A DNA stretch of 64,000 bases. Origin: G965213525 sp965213525 (GTDB lineage: Bacteria > Actinomycetota > Acidimicrobiia > Acidimicrobiales > Poriferisodalaceae). The notes beneath the pieces were generated by a model. It saw only the letters and a program-made list of their open reading frames with translations. It had not been told where the DNA came from and searched no databases. Positions 24,891 to 32,532 of the stretch are shown here, piece by piece (positions within the stretch are counted from its first letter, which is position 1; every line of letters starts with the position of its first letter). Location of the stretch: contig OZ243889.1 in the NCBI GenBank assembly GCA_965213525.1, positions 2,604,001 to 2,668,000 of the forward strand. The letters run 5' to 3'. A program made the position numbers and the translations under genes.

Positions 24891-25771
24891 CTCAAGAAGT
24901 CCACCAGCGACGGCTGGATCGCCCGGCTGAGCGCGCCCAACGTAGCTTGCAACGCCACCTCCTGGGTCTGCAGCTCCATCACCGCCTCGGTGAGGTCGAC
25001 GTCTTCGACCTGGGACTGGCGGGTGCGCAGCACCGACTCCTGGGTCAGGGCACGGTCCTGGGCGGTCTGCACCCGGTTGCCGGCGGCTCCGAGCGTGGAC
25101 AGGCCGTTGAAGACCCGCTGCAGCGCGCCGTCCAGATCATCGATGCGCGCCGAGATCGCAGGCTGGTCGCCCGCCGACAGCTCACGTCGCAGCTCATCGA
25201 GCATCGTCAGCACGTCGTCGCCGTCATCGAAGCCGAGCACCGAGCTGGCGGTCACGTTCACCGCGATCTCCTCGGTGTCGCCGATGCGCCGCACGATCTT
25301 GCCGCCGTCGCCCCGGTAGGCCCACGAGCCGGACACCTCGGCGACGGCGTCGCCCTCTTGGAACCCGGCGAACAGGCCTTGGCCCAGGTAGGTGGCGTTG
25401 GCCGAGGCCACGACGGTGTCACGCAGCTGGCCGATCTCCTCGGCGATCGCGTCGCGCTCGCGCTCGCCCATGTTGGTGGCGCCGCGCACGGTCAGCTCCC
25501 GGGCGCGCTGCAGCGCGCCGACCACCTCCATGAGCTTGGAATCGGCGGCGTTGATGCGGGCCTCGGCGTCGTCGGTGTTGCGACGGGCCTGTTCGAGAGC
25601 TCGCAGCTCGGCGCGCAGCGTGAGCGAGACGTTCATCCCGCTCACGTCCTCGGAGGCGACCTGGAAGCGACGCCCGGTGCCGAGGCGGACCTGGGTGTCC
25701 TGGAAGCCTTGGAGGCGGGTCTGCAGTCGCCGCAGCGACTGGTCCACCATCGTCTCGTGGGAGATCCTCAC
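24887..25771 (-). CDS. flgL: Hook-filament junction protein FlgL
   Basis: FlgL is the second junction protein between hook and filament. The 294-residue product shows flagellin-type termini: N-terminal SHETMVDQSLRRLQTRLQGFQDTQVRLGTGRRFQVASEDVSG and C-terminal SQVEDVDLTEAVMELQTQEVALQATLGALSRA. The central domain is short. It starts with GTG 25 bases after flgK. Order flgN-flgK-flgL-fliW-csrA matches the B. subtilis cluster. Confidence 0.94.
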   Translation of the reverse strand: MRISHETMVDQSLRRLQTRLQGFQDTQVRLGTGRRFQVASEDVSGMNVSLTLRAELRALEQARRNTDDAEARINAADSKLMEVVGALQRARELTVRGATNMGERERDAIAEEIGQLRDTVVASANATYLGQGLFAGFQEGDAVAEVSGSWAYRGDGGKIVRRIGDTEEIAVNVTASSVLGFDDGDDVLTMLDELRRELSAGDQPAISARIDDLDGALQRVFNGLSTLGAAGNRVQTAQDRALTQESVLRTRQSQVEDVDLTEAVMELQTQEVALQATLGALSRAIQPSLVDFLR

Positions 25772-25796
25772 CGTCAGCTCCTCGGGGGGTGGGGGG

Positions 25797-27167
25797 TCAC
25801 CGGCCGACGATGCCGGTGCGGTTGATCAACACGTCGAGGGTCTGGTCCACGGTCGTGATGACCCTCGACGCCGCCTGGTAGGACCGCTGGTACTGCAGGA
25901 GCAGCACCATCTCCTCGTCGAGGTTGACGCCGTGGGCAGCGTCACGGGCGAGGTCGGCGGCGGCGACGAGCTCGTCTTGGGCGCCGGCCGCTCGTTGGGC
26001 GGTGGCCACGGTGGCGCCGAGCTGGGTGATGACCGAGCGCATCGTCCCGCCGAGCGTGTCGGTGCCGCCGGCGGCGACGGCTGCGGTGCGCAGACCGGCG
26101 AGGGCCCGGGCGTTGTCGCCGTCGTAGCGGGCGAAGGGGGCGGTGCCGGTGGCCGCTGCGGCCAGCGCGACGGGGTCGGTCACGAGCGAGGTCACGGTGC
26201 CCGCCTCCTCGCCCGCCACGACCGACAGCAGCGGGCCGCCGGGGGTGGCTGCGTCGCTGTAGCCGGCGGCGTGGATCGAGTTGACGTTGCTCACGACGTC
26301 AGCCACGAAGGCGTCGAGGCGGTCGGTGAGGTCGGCGTGGTTGACGCGCAGGAACCGCTGGATGCCACCGAGCTCACCGCCGGGCTCCACGACGATCCCG
26401 GTGGCGTCGTGGGTGATCGTCCGGGTCGTGGTGTCCAAGCTGAGGGTGTGGGCGCCCGCCTGGTCGACGAGGGCCATGCCCTGGAGGCTGACCCGCACGC
26501 CGTGCCCGGTGGTGGGCGTCACCGCCACGCCGGCCCGCCGGGCGAGCTCGTCGAGTAGGCGGTCCCGCTCGTCGAGCAGGTCGTTGGGCGTCGTCTGCGA
26601 GCTCGCCGCCTCGGTGATGGCGTCGTTCAGAGCCGCGACCTGGCCGACGAGCTGGTTGACCTCATCGACGGTCACCCGAAGGGCGACGGCGGCGTCGTCG
26701 GCGAGGGTGTCGAGATCGTCGTCGAGCTCGTTGGCACGGTCGGCGAAGCGTTCGATGGTCCGCAGGACGGTGACCCGGGACGATTCGTCGTCGGGGCTGA
26801 GGGCGAGGTCCTCGAAGGCGTCGAACAGCTCGTCGAGGACGACGGTCAGGCCGTCGTCGGGCTCACCGAGGCTGGCCTCTGCCCGGGCGAGCAGGTGGGC
26901 GTTGGCCACCGCGGAACCGAGGACGACCGAACCGGCCCGGTAGCGAGCGTCGAGGAAGGCGTCACGGGCACGTCGGACGTCGTGCACCTCGAGGCCCTGG
27001 CCGACGAAGCCCTCGGTCCGCTCGAGCGGACGGCGGCTCGACTGGTCGATGCGCTGGCGGGTGTAGCCCTCGGTGCCGCTGTTGGCCACGTTGTGCGAGG
27101 TGGTGTCGAGCCCGATCTGCGCGGAGACCAGGCCCGTGTAGGCGGTGTTGAGGCCGACGAAGCTCAT
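25797..27167 (-). CDS. flgK: Hook-filament junction protein FlgK
   Basis: FlgK caps the hook and starts the filament. The 456-residue protein begins with the axial motif NTAYTGLVSAQIGLDTTSHNVANSGTEGYTRQRID. It ends with the conserved VNLDEEMVLLLQYQRSYQAASRVITTVDQTLDVLINRTG. It is somewhat shorter than the proteobacterial form (about 550), the loss being in the variable middle domain. It follows flgN after three bases. Confidence 0.95.
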   Translation of the reverse strand: MSFVGLNTAYTGLVSAQIGLDTTSHNVANSGTEGYTRQRIDQSSRRPLERTEGFVGQGLEVHDVRRARDAFLDARYRAGSVVLGSAVANAHLLARAEASLGEPDDGLTVVLDELFDAFEDLALSPDDESSRVTVLRTIERFADRANELDDDLDTLADDAAVALRVTVDEVNQLVGQVAALNDAITEAASSQTTPNDLLDERDRLLDELARRAGVAVTPTTGHGVRVSLQGMALVDQAGAHTLSLDTTTRTITHDATGIVVEPGGELGGIQRFLRVNHADLTDRLDAFVADVVSNVNSIHAAGYSDAATPGGPLLSVVAGEEAGTVTSLVTDPVALAAAATGTAPFARYDGDNARALAGLRTAAVAAGGTDTLGGTMRSVITQLGATVATAQRAAGAQDELVAAADLARDAAHGVNLDEEMVLLLQYQRSYQAASRVITTVDQTLDVLINRTGIVGR

Positions 27168-27170
27168 GGT

Positions 27171-27713
27171 TCACGCTCTCCGATCGAGTCCGGTCGCGCC
27201 CTGGCTCGTAGCCCGGCCGTTGCGGTCATAGGTGCCGGCGTCCTCGCCCCGGACCCCGCCGGCGCTGAGGGCGAGCAGCGCACGCACGTTGGACAGGCCC
27301 CCGAGAGCGAGCTGGCGGTTGTCCCTGCTCGTGGCGATGAGCGAGCGCGCCACCCTCTCCAGTCCGACAGCTTGTTCGGTGAGGGTGCGCGTCCACGGTT
27401 CGTCGAGGTGGTCGGCGAGGTCGCGCACGGTCGAGTCGGCCGCCAGACCTAGGTGGCGCAGGATGGCCGACAAGAAGCGGGCGGGTTCGTGATCGGCGCG
27501 GCGCACGGCCCGGCCGGCGTCCTCCAGCTCGTCGACGGCCCGATCCATGAACCGATGGTCGTCACCGGCCAGCACCAGCTGGGCCGCCGTGGCGCGCAGC
27601 GCGAGGCGCTCGAGCAGGGCCCGCTGGTGCCACATGGCGTTGACGAGGGCGCCGAGGCCGGCGTCGAGGACGGCATCGCCGGCGACGGGGCTCGACTGCG
27701 CAGTTGCGGTCAC
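27171..27713 (-). CDS. flgN: FlgK/FlgL export chaperone FlgN
   Basis: A 180-residue helical protein directly upstream of flgK. It shows FlgN traits: a helix with HQRALLERLALRATAAQLVLAG, helix VDELEDAGRAVRRADHE, a late helix ERVARSLIATSRDNRQLALGGLSNVRALLALS and the terminal AGTYDRNGR, the characteristic tYd..G end of the family. It binds FlgK and FlgL in the cytosol and delivers them to FlhA. GTG 27713 is only seven bases from the predicted -10 element, so the mRNA may be leaderless or translation may begin at an internal Met. Confidence 0.75.
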   Translation of the reverse strand: MTATAQSSPVAGDAVLDAGLGALVNAMWHQRALLERLALRATAAQLVLAGDDHRFMDRAVDELEDAGRAVRRADHEPARFLSAILRHLGLAADSTVRDLADHLDEPWTRTLTEQAVGLERVARSLIATSRDNRQLALGGLSNVRALLALSAGGVRGEDAGTYDRNGRATSQGATGLDRRA

Positions 27714-27720
27714 CTGGCCC

Positions 27721-27747
27721 TCGTCGGCGCTCGACCGCAGGAGTCAA
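27721..27747 (-). promoter_or_regulatory. Predicted sigma-28 promoter of flgN-flgK-flgL-fliW-csrA
   Basis: On the - strand TTGA (27747-27744), 15 bases, GCCGACGA (27728-27721). It is very close to the GTG at 27713. It is divergent from the site at 27818-27844. Confidence 0.5.
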
Positions 27748-27817
27748 GCGCCCCGAGTCCACTCGTCAACGCCCTCACCTGGGCGATCGTGCGAGGATCT
27801 CTTGTCACGAGAGCTCC

Positions 27818-27844
27818 TCAAGTCACGGCTCTGGCGGTCGACGT
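27818..27844 (+). promoter_or_regulatory. Predicted sigma-28 promoter of the GGDEF-like gene
   Basis: TCAA at 27818-27821, 15 bases, GTCGACGT at 27837-27844. The form TCAA-N15-GTCGACG recurs before the large glycosyltransferase at 37984. It ends 42 bases before the GTG start, leaving a leader of about 35 bases. Confidence 0.55.
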
Positions 27845-27886
27845 GTACGCGCATCCGCTCAGCTGACTGGCCCTGAGGAGGGACGA

Positions 27887-28537
27887 GTGAGTCCGACAGA
27901 GACAGAGGGAATCATGATCGATCTCTCCGCCGGTGGTGGCGGTTCGGTTGGCCCGGGCCCAAGCTCAGAGGATCAAGACGAGATCTTCGAGCTGCGCCAG
28001 CGCGTGCGCCAGATGGAAGACGAGCTCGACGAGGCACGCGCCGACGTCGGCCGCCTCCGGCTCGAGATCGAGCTGTTCACCAGCACCGACCCCCTCACCG
28101 GGTTCGTCAACCGCTCTGGCACCCTCGAGGCCATCCAGGGTGCGCTCGACCGCCTGGAGCGCACCGGCGAGCCCTTCACCATCCTTGCCATCTCGATCCC
28201 CTCGGCAACGTCCGAGGAGCTGGACGAGCTCGATCTGGTCAACCGCATCCGCCACTTCGGGGGCCTGATCGGTGGTGGCCTGCGACGTCTCGACCGGGTC
28301 GGCCGCCTCGACGACGACATGTTCGTCACGGTGCTGGCCAACCTCGGCGCCGCCTACCTGTCGACGGTGACCGACCGCATCCACGCCGCGCTGCAGATCG
28401 ACCTGGACGAGCTCGAGGCGCGCACCGCAGCGGTGGTGATGGCCGAGCCGACCGCGCGTGACGCTGGCGAGCTGCTGGCCGAGGCGATCGATCTGGTGCT
28501 GGCCGGCGGGCCCGGCGACCCCGTCGTCATCTACTGA
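27887..28537 (+). CDS. Degenerate GGDEF-domain protein with N-terminal coiled coil
   Basis: A 216-residue protein starting at GTG 27887, five bases after AGGAGG; ATG 27914 is an alternative. Residues about 25-65 form a coiled coil (EIFELRQRVRQMEDELDEARADVGRL). It leads into a GGDEF-like fold beginning STDPLTGFVNRSGTLE, the DxLTgL.NR signature of diguanylate cyclases. The active-site GGDEF is replaced by GRLDDDMF, so it should not make cyclic-di-GMP. It may bind nucleotide or act as a scaffold. It stands alone between two - strand operons behind a predicted sigma-28 promoter. Confidence 0.75.
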   Translation: MSPTETEGIMIDLSAGGGGSVGPGPSSEDQDEIFELRQRVRQMEDELDEARADVGRLRLEIELFTSTDPLTGFVNRSGTLEAIQGALDRLERTGEPFTILAISIPSATSEELDELDLVNRIRHFGGLIGGGLRRLDRVGRLDDDMFVTVLANLGAAYLSTVTDRIHAALQIDLDELEARTAAVVMAEPTARDAGELLAEAIDLVLAGGPGDPVVIY

Positions 28538-28714
28538 GGTTCCCCCCACGGCCCCGCTGCCCGTCGAGTGCCCCCGTGGCCTCGGCGGCGGCGGGGTCTT
28601 CATCGCGTCCGGTGTCGGGCGGGCGTCCGGTGTCGGGCGGGCGTCCGGGGCCGGGCGCCATCAGGTGGCGGCGCCCCGGACCCAGCGACGTGCGCAGACC
28701 CGTCGCACCAGAGG

Positions 28715-29386
28715 TCAGGGCTCGTCGAGCATCCGTTGGATGGCAGCCCAGGCCGCAGCGCGGGTCAGATCGGCGTGGGACCACGCGCCGCTCACCCTGG
28801 CCTCGCCGGGGCTCAGGGACGCATCGGCTTGGACGACGACGTCGTCGAGCCCCTCGGCTGCGGCTCGGACCGCGCTCAGGTCGTCCTCGGCCACCCTGAC
28901 GGTGAGGGGGCGTTCGTCGAGGTGATCGAGGGCGTCGGCGATGCGGGCCACCACCGCAGCCCCGCCGTCGTGGGGGGTGCGTCCGATGACGGTCTCGGCG
29001 ATGGCCACAGCGAGCTCGACGATCCCCCCGGTGGCTGCTTGGCGGTCCCGCTCGAGGACGTGCTCGATCTCCCCGACGGCCAGGGCGACGCTGCGGGCCA
29101 GCTGATCGGCGCGCTCCATCGCCGCACGCTCCCCTTCGGCCCGGCCGGCCAGGTGACCGGCGGTGTGGGCTTGGGCGACGAGCTTCGTGACGTGGGCGGC
29201 CAGCTCGGGGTCCAGGTCGAGGCGCCGCTGCACCGGCGGTTGTCCGACGGCGACGCCGATCGTCGTGCCGTCGGGGGGTGGCGCCGCAGCAGCGGCGATC
29301 AAGGGTCCTCGGGTCGCCGGCGTCGGCGCGCCCGATCCTGTCGACCCGCTGACCGCCGCCGAGGGGATCCGTCTCGCGCGGTTCAC
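28715..29386 (-). CDS. fliH: Flagellar export ATPase regulator FliH
   Basis: FliH is the stator of the export ATPase FliI. The 223-residue product follows fliG. It has a Pro/Ala-rich N-terminus, a long helical coiled-coil region (GHLAGRAEGERAAMERADQLARSVALAVGEIEHVLERDR) and the C-terminal FliH/HrpE domain (VELAVAIAETVIG, LTVRVAEDDLSAV, VVQADASLSPGEARVSG). FliI, normally next, is not downstream; the transcript ends against a + strand gene. The ATPase gene is therefore presumably left of the window. Confidence 0.82.
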   Translation of the reverse strand: MNRARRIPSAAVSGSTGSGAPTPATRGPLIAAAAAPPPDGTTIGVAVGQPPVQRRLDLDPELAAHVTKLVAQAHTAGHLAGRAEGERAAMERADQLARSVALAVGEIEHVLERDRQAATGGIVELAVAIAETVIGRTPHDGGAAVVARIADALDHLDERPLTVRVAEDDLSAVRAAAEGLDDVVVQADASLSPGEARVSGAWSHADLTRAAAWAAIQRMLDEP

Positions 29387-29402
29387 GTCCGGGGCTCCTC
29401 GG

Positions 29403-30443
29403 TCATTCGACGAACCCGCCGTCGGCGCTCGGGCGCATGGCGATCCGTCCCTCCTCGTCGAGACGACGGATCTGGGCGACCACCGCTGATTGGGCGGCCT
29501 CGACCTCGGTGGTGCGCACCGCCCCGAGGTACTCGATCTCCTCTTTGATCGTGTTGGCGGCTCGCTCGGAGAGGTTCGAGAGGATCTTCTGGCGCACCGG
29601 CTCCTTGACGCCCTTGACCGCCACGGCGAGCTGCTTGCCGTCGACGGTGCGCAGCACCTCCTGCAGATCCTTGTCGCTCATGTCGACCACGTCTTCGAAG
29701 ACGAACATGAGGGCTCGGACGGCGTCGGCGATCTCGGGCTCGAGCTCGCTCAGGCTGTCGAGCACGGTGCGCTCGACGGTGCGACCCGCCGAGTTCAACA
29801 GCTCCGCGAGGTCCTCCACCCCGCCCCTGGTCGAGGTCATCTCGGCCGAGGTGACCGTGCCGAGGCGGCTCTTCAGGCTGTCCTCCACCCGACGGATGAC
29901 CTCGGGCGAGGTGCGGTCCATCGTGGCGATGCGCAACGCCACCTCGGTCTGCTGGTCGTCGTCGAGGCCTGCGAGCAGCACCGACGAGAACGACGCCGGG
30001 AGGTAGGCGAAGACCAACGCCACGGTCTGGGGGTGTTCGTCCTTCAAGAACTGCAGCAGTTGCTCGGGTTCGATGCGTGACAGGAACGAGAACGGCGCGA
30101 TCTGGGCGGTGGCGATCAGGCGGTCGATGATCTCCTCGCCCTTCGCGCCCTTCCACGTGGTGAGCAGCTCCCGGGCGTAGTCGAGGCCGCCTTCGAGCAT
30201 GTACTGGCTGGCGACGGCTTGGAGGTGGAACTCCTCGAGGACACCCGTCATCAGCGACGGTGGCAGTGCCCCGAGTCGAGAGATCTCGGTGGCGATCTGC
30301 TCGACCTCCTCCTCGGTCATGAAGCTCAGCACCTCGGCTGCCTCGGTCGGGCCGATGGCCACGAGCAGCACAGCCGCCTTCTGGCGCTGGCTCAGCGATC
30401 CGACCTCGGTGTCAGAGAGGTCGACGAGACCCTTGTTCACCAC
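29403..30443 (-). CDS. fliG: Motor switch protein FliG
   Basis: FliG couples stator torque to the MS ring. The 346 residues show the three-domain family layout: N-terminal FliF-binding helices (LSQRQKAAVLLVAIGPTEAAEVLSFM), middle domain with the EHPQ motif (FLKDEHPQTVALVFAYLPA), and the C-terminal charged torque helix (VFEDVVDMSDKDLQEVLRTVD, LSERAANTIKEEIEYLG). It ends 17 bases before fliH and starts 10 bases after the fliF stop. Confidence 0.95.
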   Translation of the reverse strand: MVNKGLVDLSDTEVGSLSQRQKAAVLLVAIGPTEAAEVLSFMTEEEVEQIATEISRLGALPPSLMTGVLEEFHLQAVASQYMLEGGLDYARELLTTWKGAKGEEIIDRLIATAQIAPFSFLSRIEPEQLLQFLKDEHPQTVALVFAYLPASFSSVLLAGLDDDQQTEVALRIATMDRTSPEVIRRVEDSLKSRLGTVTSAEMTSTRGGVEDLAELLNSAGRTVERTVLDSLSELEPEIADAVRALMFVFEDVVDMSDKDLQEVLRTVDGKQLAVAVKGVKEPVRQKILSNLSERAANTIKEEIEYLGAVRTTEVEAAQSAVVAQIRRLDEEGRIAMRPSADGGFVE

Positions 30444-30452
30444 GTCCCGGTC

Positions 30453-31994
30453 CTAGCGGTCGTTCAGCCAGCCGCGCAGCAGCCCAGCGACGTCATCGGG
30501 CTTCGAGCGCACGAGTTGCACGACCGAGCTGCGGAGCTGGTCGTCGCTCGTGTCGAGCGGGTGCGGCGCACCCGTCGGGGGGTCAAGGGCTCGCACGACC
30601 TCCACGGCGTCGGCGGCCTCGGGCGCCTCGGCCCGCTCGGTGCGCCGACGGCTGAGGAGGAACAGCGCCACGATCGCCACGAGCAGGGCCAGCGCCCCGA
30701 CGGCTTGGACGATGGTGCCGACGAGGTCGAACCCGCCGGCGCCAGCGGCGGTGACGAGGTCCTCGTCGTCGGTGGCGGCGAAGGGGTAGGCCTCGACGGC
30801 GATCTGGTCGCCGTCGTTCTCGGGGTCGAGCCCGAGGCCGGCGCGCACGAGCGAGACGACCTGGGCGGTGGTGGGGACGGTCGCCCCGGTCAGGGAGCCG
30901 TCGTCGATGGCGATCGCCACGTTGGTCGTCTGGATCGTTCCGGTGGCCTGCACCTGGCGGACGGTGCGCGAGTCGACGACGTTCTCGACGTTGCGGACCT
31001 CGTTCGTGTAGGTGAAGTCGCCGTCCTCGCCCACCTCGATGGCCCCGCCGTCGACCCCCGGCACGCCCTCGGGCCCGGGGGACCCGCCGATGACGTCTTC
31101 GACCTGGCTCTGCTCGCGCAGCGACAGGGCGGCCTCGCCGCCCCCGGGTGCGGTGTAGATGACGTCTTCGGTCTCGACGGTGTCGAAGTTGAGCTCGGCG
31201 GTGACGACGACGTCGTGCTGGACGCCCAGCTGGTCGAGCAGCCCACGCACCTCGGCCTCGAGCGCCGCTTCGACCTGGGCCTGGTAGTCGAGGTTGGCGC
31301 TGGCCTCGGCGCTCTGGCCGCCACGGGTGTTGGGGGCGTTCCAGACCCGGCCCGAGGTGTCCACGACGGTCACCTCGGCCGGCTCGAGGCCCTCGACGGC
31401 GCCGGCGACGAACAACACGACGGCGTCGATGTCACCCATGGTCGGGGTGCTGGCCAGCTCGAGCGCCACCGAGGCCTGGACGGGGGCCTGGCGGTCGTCG
31501 AAGAGCGCCACCTCGGGCAGCACCAAGGCCACCCGTGCGCGCTCGACGAACTCCATCGCCGAGATGGTGCGGCCGAGCTCACCTTCGAGCGCCCGGCGGA
31601 TGTTCACCTGCTGCAGGTCCTCTGTGACCGAGAACCCCTGGTCGTCGAGGATCTCGTTGCCGACCGCAGCCCCGAGCTCGCCGGCGGACATGATGCCGGC
31701 GTCCTCGAGGGCGGCGTTGGCGTCGAAGCGGTCGGCGCGACGGACCTCGACGTTGTTGCCCGAGCCCACCCGACTTTCGATGCCGACGTCGTCGAGGGCG
31801 GTGGTCACCTCGCTCACGTCCTCACCGGCCAGGCCCGACGCCACGATCGACCAGGACGGCTCGCTCACCCAACGGAAGAACATGAAGCCTGCGCCCAGCG
31901 CGACGAGCGCCGCCACCACGACGACGACGCGGTGCGCCACCGGGAGGCTCTTGGCGTAGCCGACGATCTGGCGCCGGCGATCGAGATCAGGCAC
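30453..31994 (-). CDS. fliF: Flagellar MS-ring protein FliF
   Basis: FliF builds the MS ring in the cytoplasmic membrane. The 513-residue protein has an N-terminal membrane helix (VVVVVAALVALGAGFMFF), YscJ-type ring-building motifs (SGLAGEDVSEVTTALDDVGIE, RRALEGELGRTISAMEFVERARVALVLPE) and a large periplasmic beta region. A second membrane helix lies at about residue 415-440, and the C-terminal FliG-binding tail has LDTSDDQLRSSVVQLVRSKPDDVAGLLRGWL. Translation starts at GTG. It heads fliF-fliG-fliH, without the usual flgB-flgC-fliE in front. Confidence 0.95.
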   Translation of the reverse strand: MPDLDRRRQIVGYAKSLPVAHRVVVVVAALVALGAGFMFFRWVSEPSWSIVASGLAGEDVSEVTTALDDVGIESRVGSGNNVEVRRADRFDANAALEDAGIMSAGELGAAVGNEILDDQGFSVTEDLQQVNIRRALEGELGRTISAMEFVERARVALVLPEVALFDDRQAPVQASVALELASTPTMGDIDAVVLFVAGAVEGLEPAEVTVVDTSGRVWNAPNTRGGQSAEASANLDYQAQVEAALEAEVRGLLDQLGVQHDVVVTAELNFDTVETEDVIYTAPGGGEAALSLREQSQVEDVIGGSPGPEGVPGVDGGAIEVGEDGDFTYTNEVRNVENVVDSRTVRQVQATGTIQTTNVAIAIDDGSLTGATVPTTAQVVSLVRAGLGLDPENDGDQIAVEAYPFAATDDEDLVTAAGAGGFDLVGTIVQAVGALALLVAIVALFLLSRRRTERAEAPEAADAVEVVRALDPPTGAPHPLDTSDDQLRSSVVQLVRSKPDDVAGLLRGWLNDR

Positions 31995-32148
31995 GGTCGG
32001 CGCCCCCGTGTCGGTGGCGCTGGGACTGGTGGTTCATGGGAGGGATCGACCGAGCCTTCGTCGTCGGGGCCCGTTCCGTCGGGCGTCGCTGTCGTCCGTG
32101 CTCGCTGCAGGTGAGGTCGGCCGCGACCGCGCTGGCGTTAGGAGCCGG

Positions 32149-32532
32149 TCACGCCCGCCGTCGGGCCCCAAGGCGCTCAGACGCTCCGTAGCGAGAGGCC
32201 GCCCGTCGGCGGTCGTCGCCGCTGGACAGCTCGGCGGCCATGGCGTCACAGCGCTGTTGGCCGAGGCTGGCGAGCCGCTCGGCCTCGGCGAGCATCCGCG
32301 AGGCACGCTCGGCCTGGGCGGGGGTGGGTGACCCGAGCGGCCGGGTCGGCGCGCCCTGGGGTGCGGGCAGCCACTCGGTGGGAGCCTCGTCGTCCACCGC
32401 GGCCTCGGCCCGGTCCAACAGGTCGGCGAAGGCCGCCAGCGCGTGCTCCCACGCCTCGGTGTTCTCAGCGGACCCGTGGTCGCCGGGCCCGGCGGGTTCG
32501 CCGGAGGGATCAGCGGGCAGGGCGTCGGTCAT
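32149..32532 (-). CDS. Small helical flagellar-locus protein, FliT-like by position
   Basis: A 127-residue hydrophilic protein whose start overlaps the fliD stop by four bases. Its sequence is helical and rich in Ala, Glu and Arg: EHALAAFADLLDRAEAAVDD, a Pro-rich break, then AERASRMLAEAERLASLGQQRCDAMAAEL. No family is certain. FliT, the FliD export chaperone, is a small helical protein commonly encoded after fliD or fliS, so a chaperone role is plausible by position. A 154-base gap separates it from fliF. Confidence 0.6.
   Translation of the reverse strand: MTDALPADPSGEPAGPGDHGSAENTEAWEHALAAFADLLDRAEAAVDDEAPTEWLPAPQGAPTRPLGSPTPAQAERASRMLAEAERLASLGQQRCDAMAAELSSGDDRRRAASRYGASERLGARRRA

Noticed and set aside
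31995..32148. Sigma-28 promoter before fliF
   Set aside because: No box pair with acceptable spacing was found; fliF is an early gene and would not be expected to need sigma-28.
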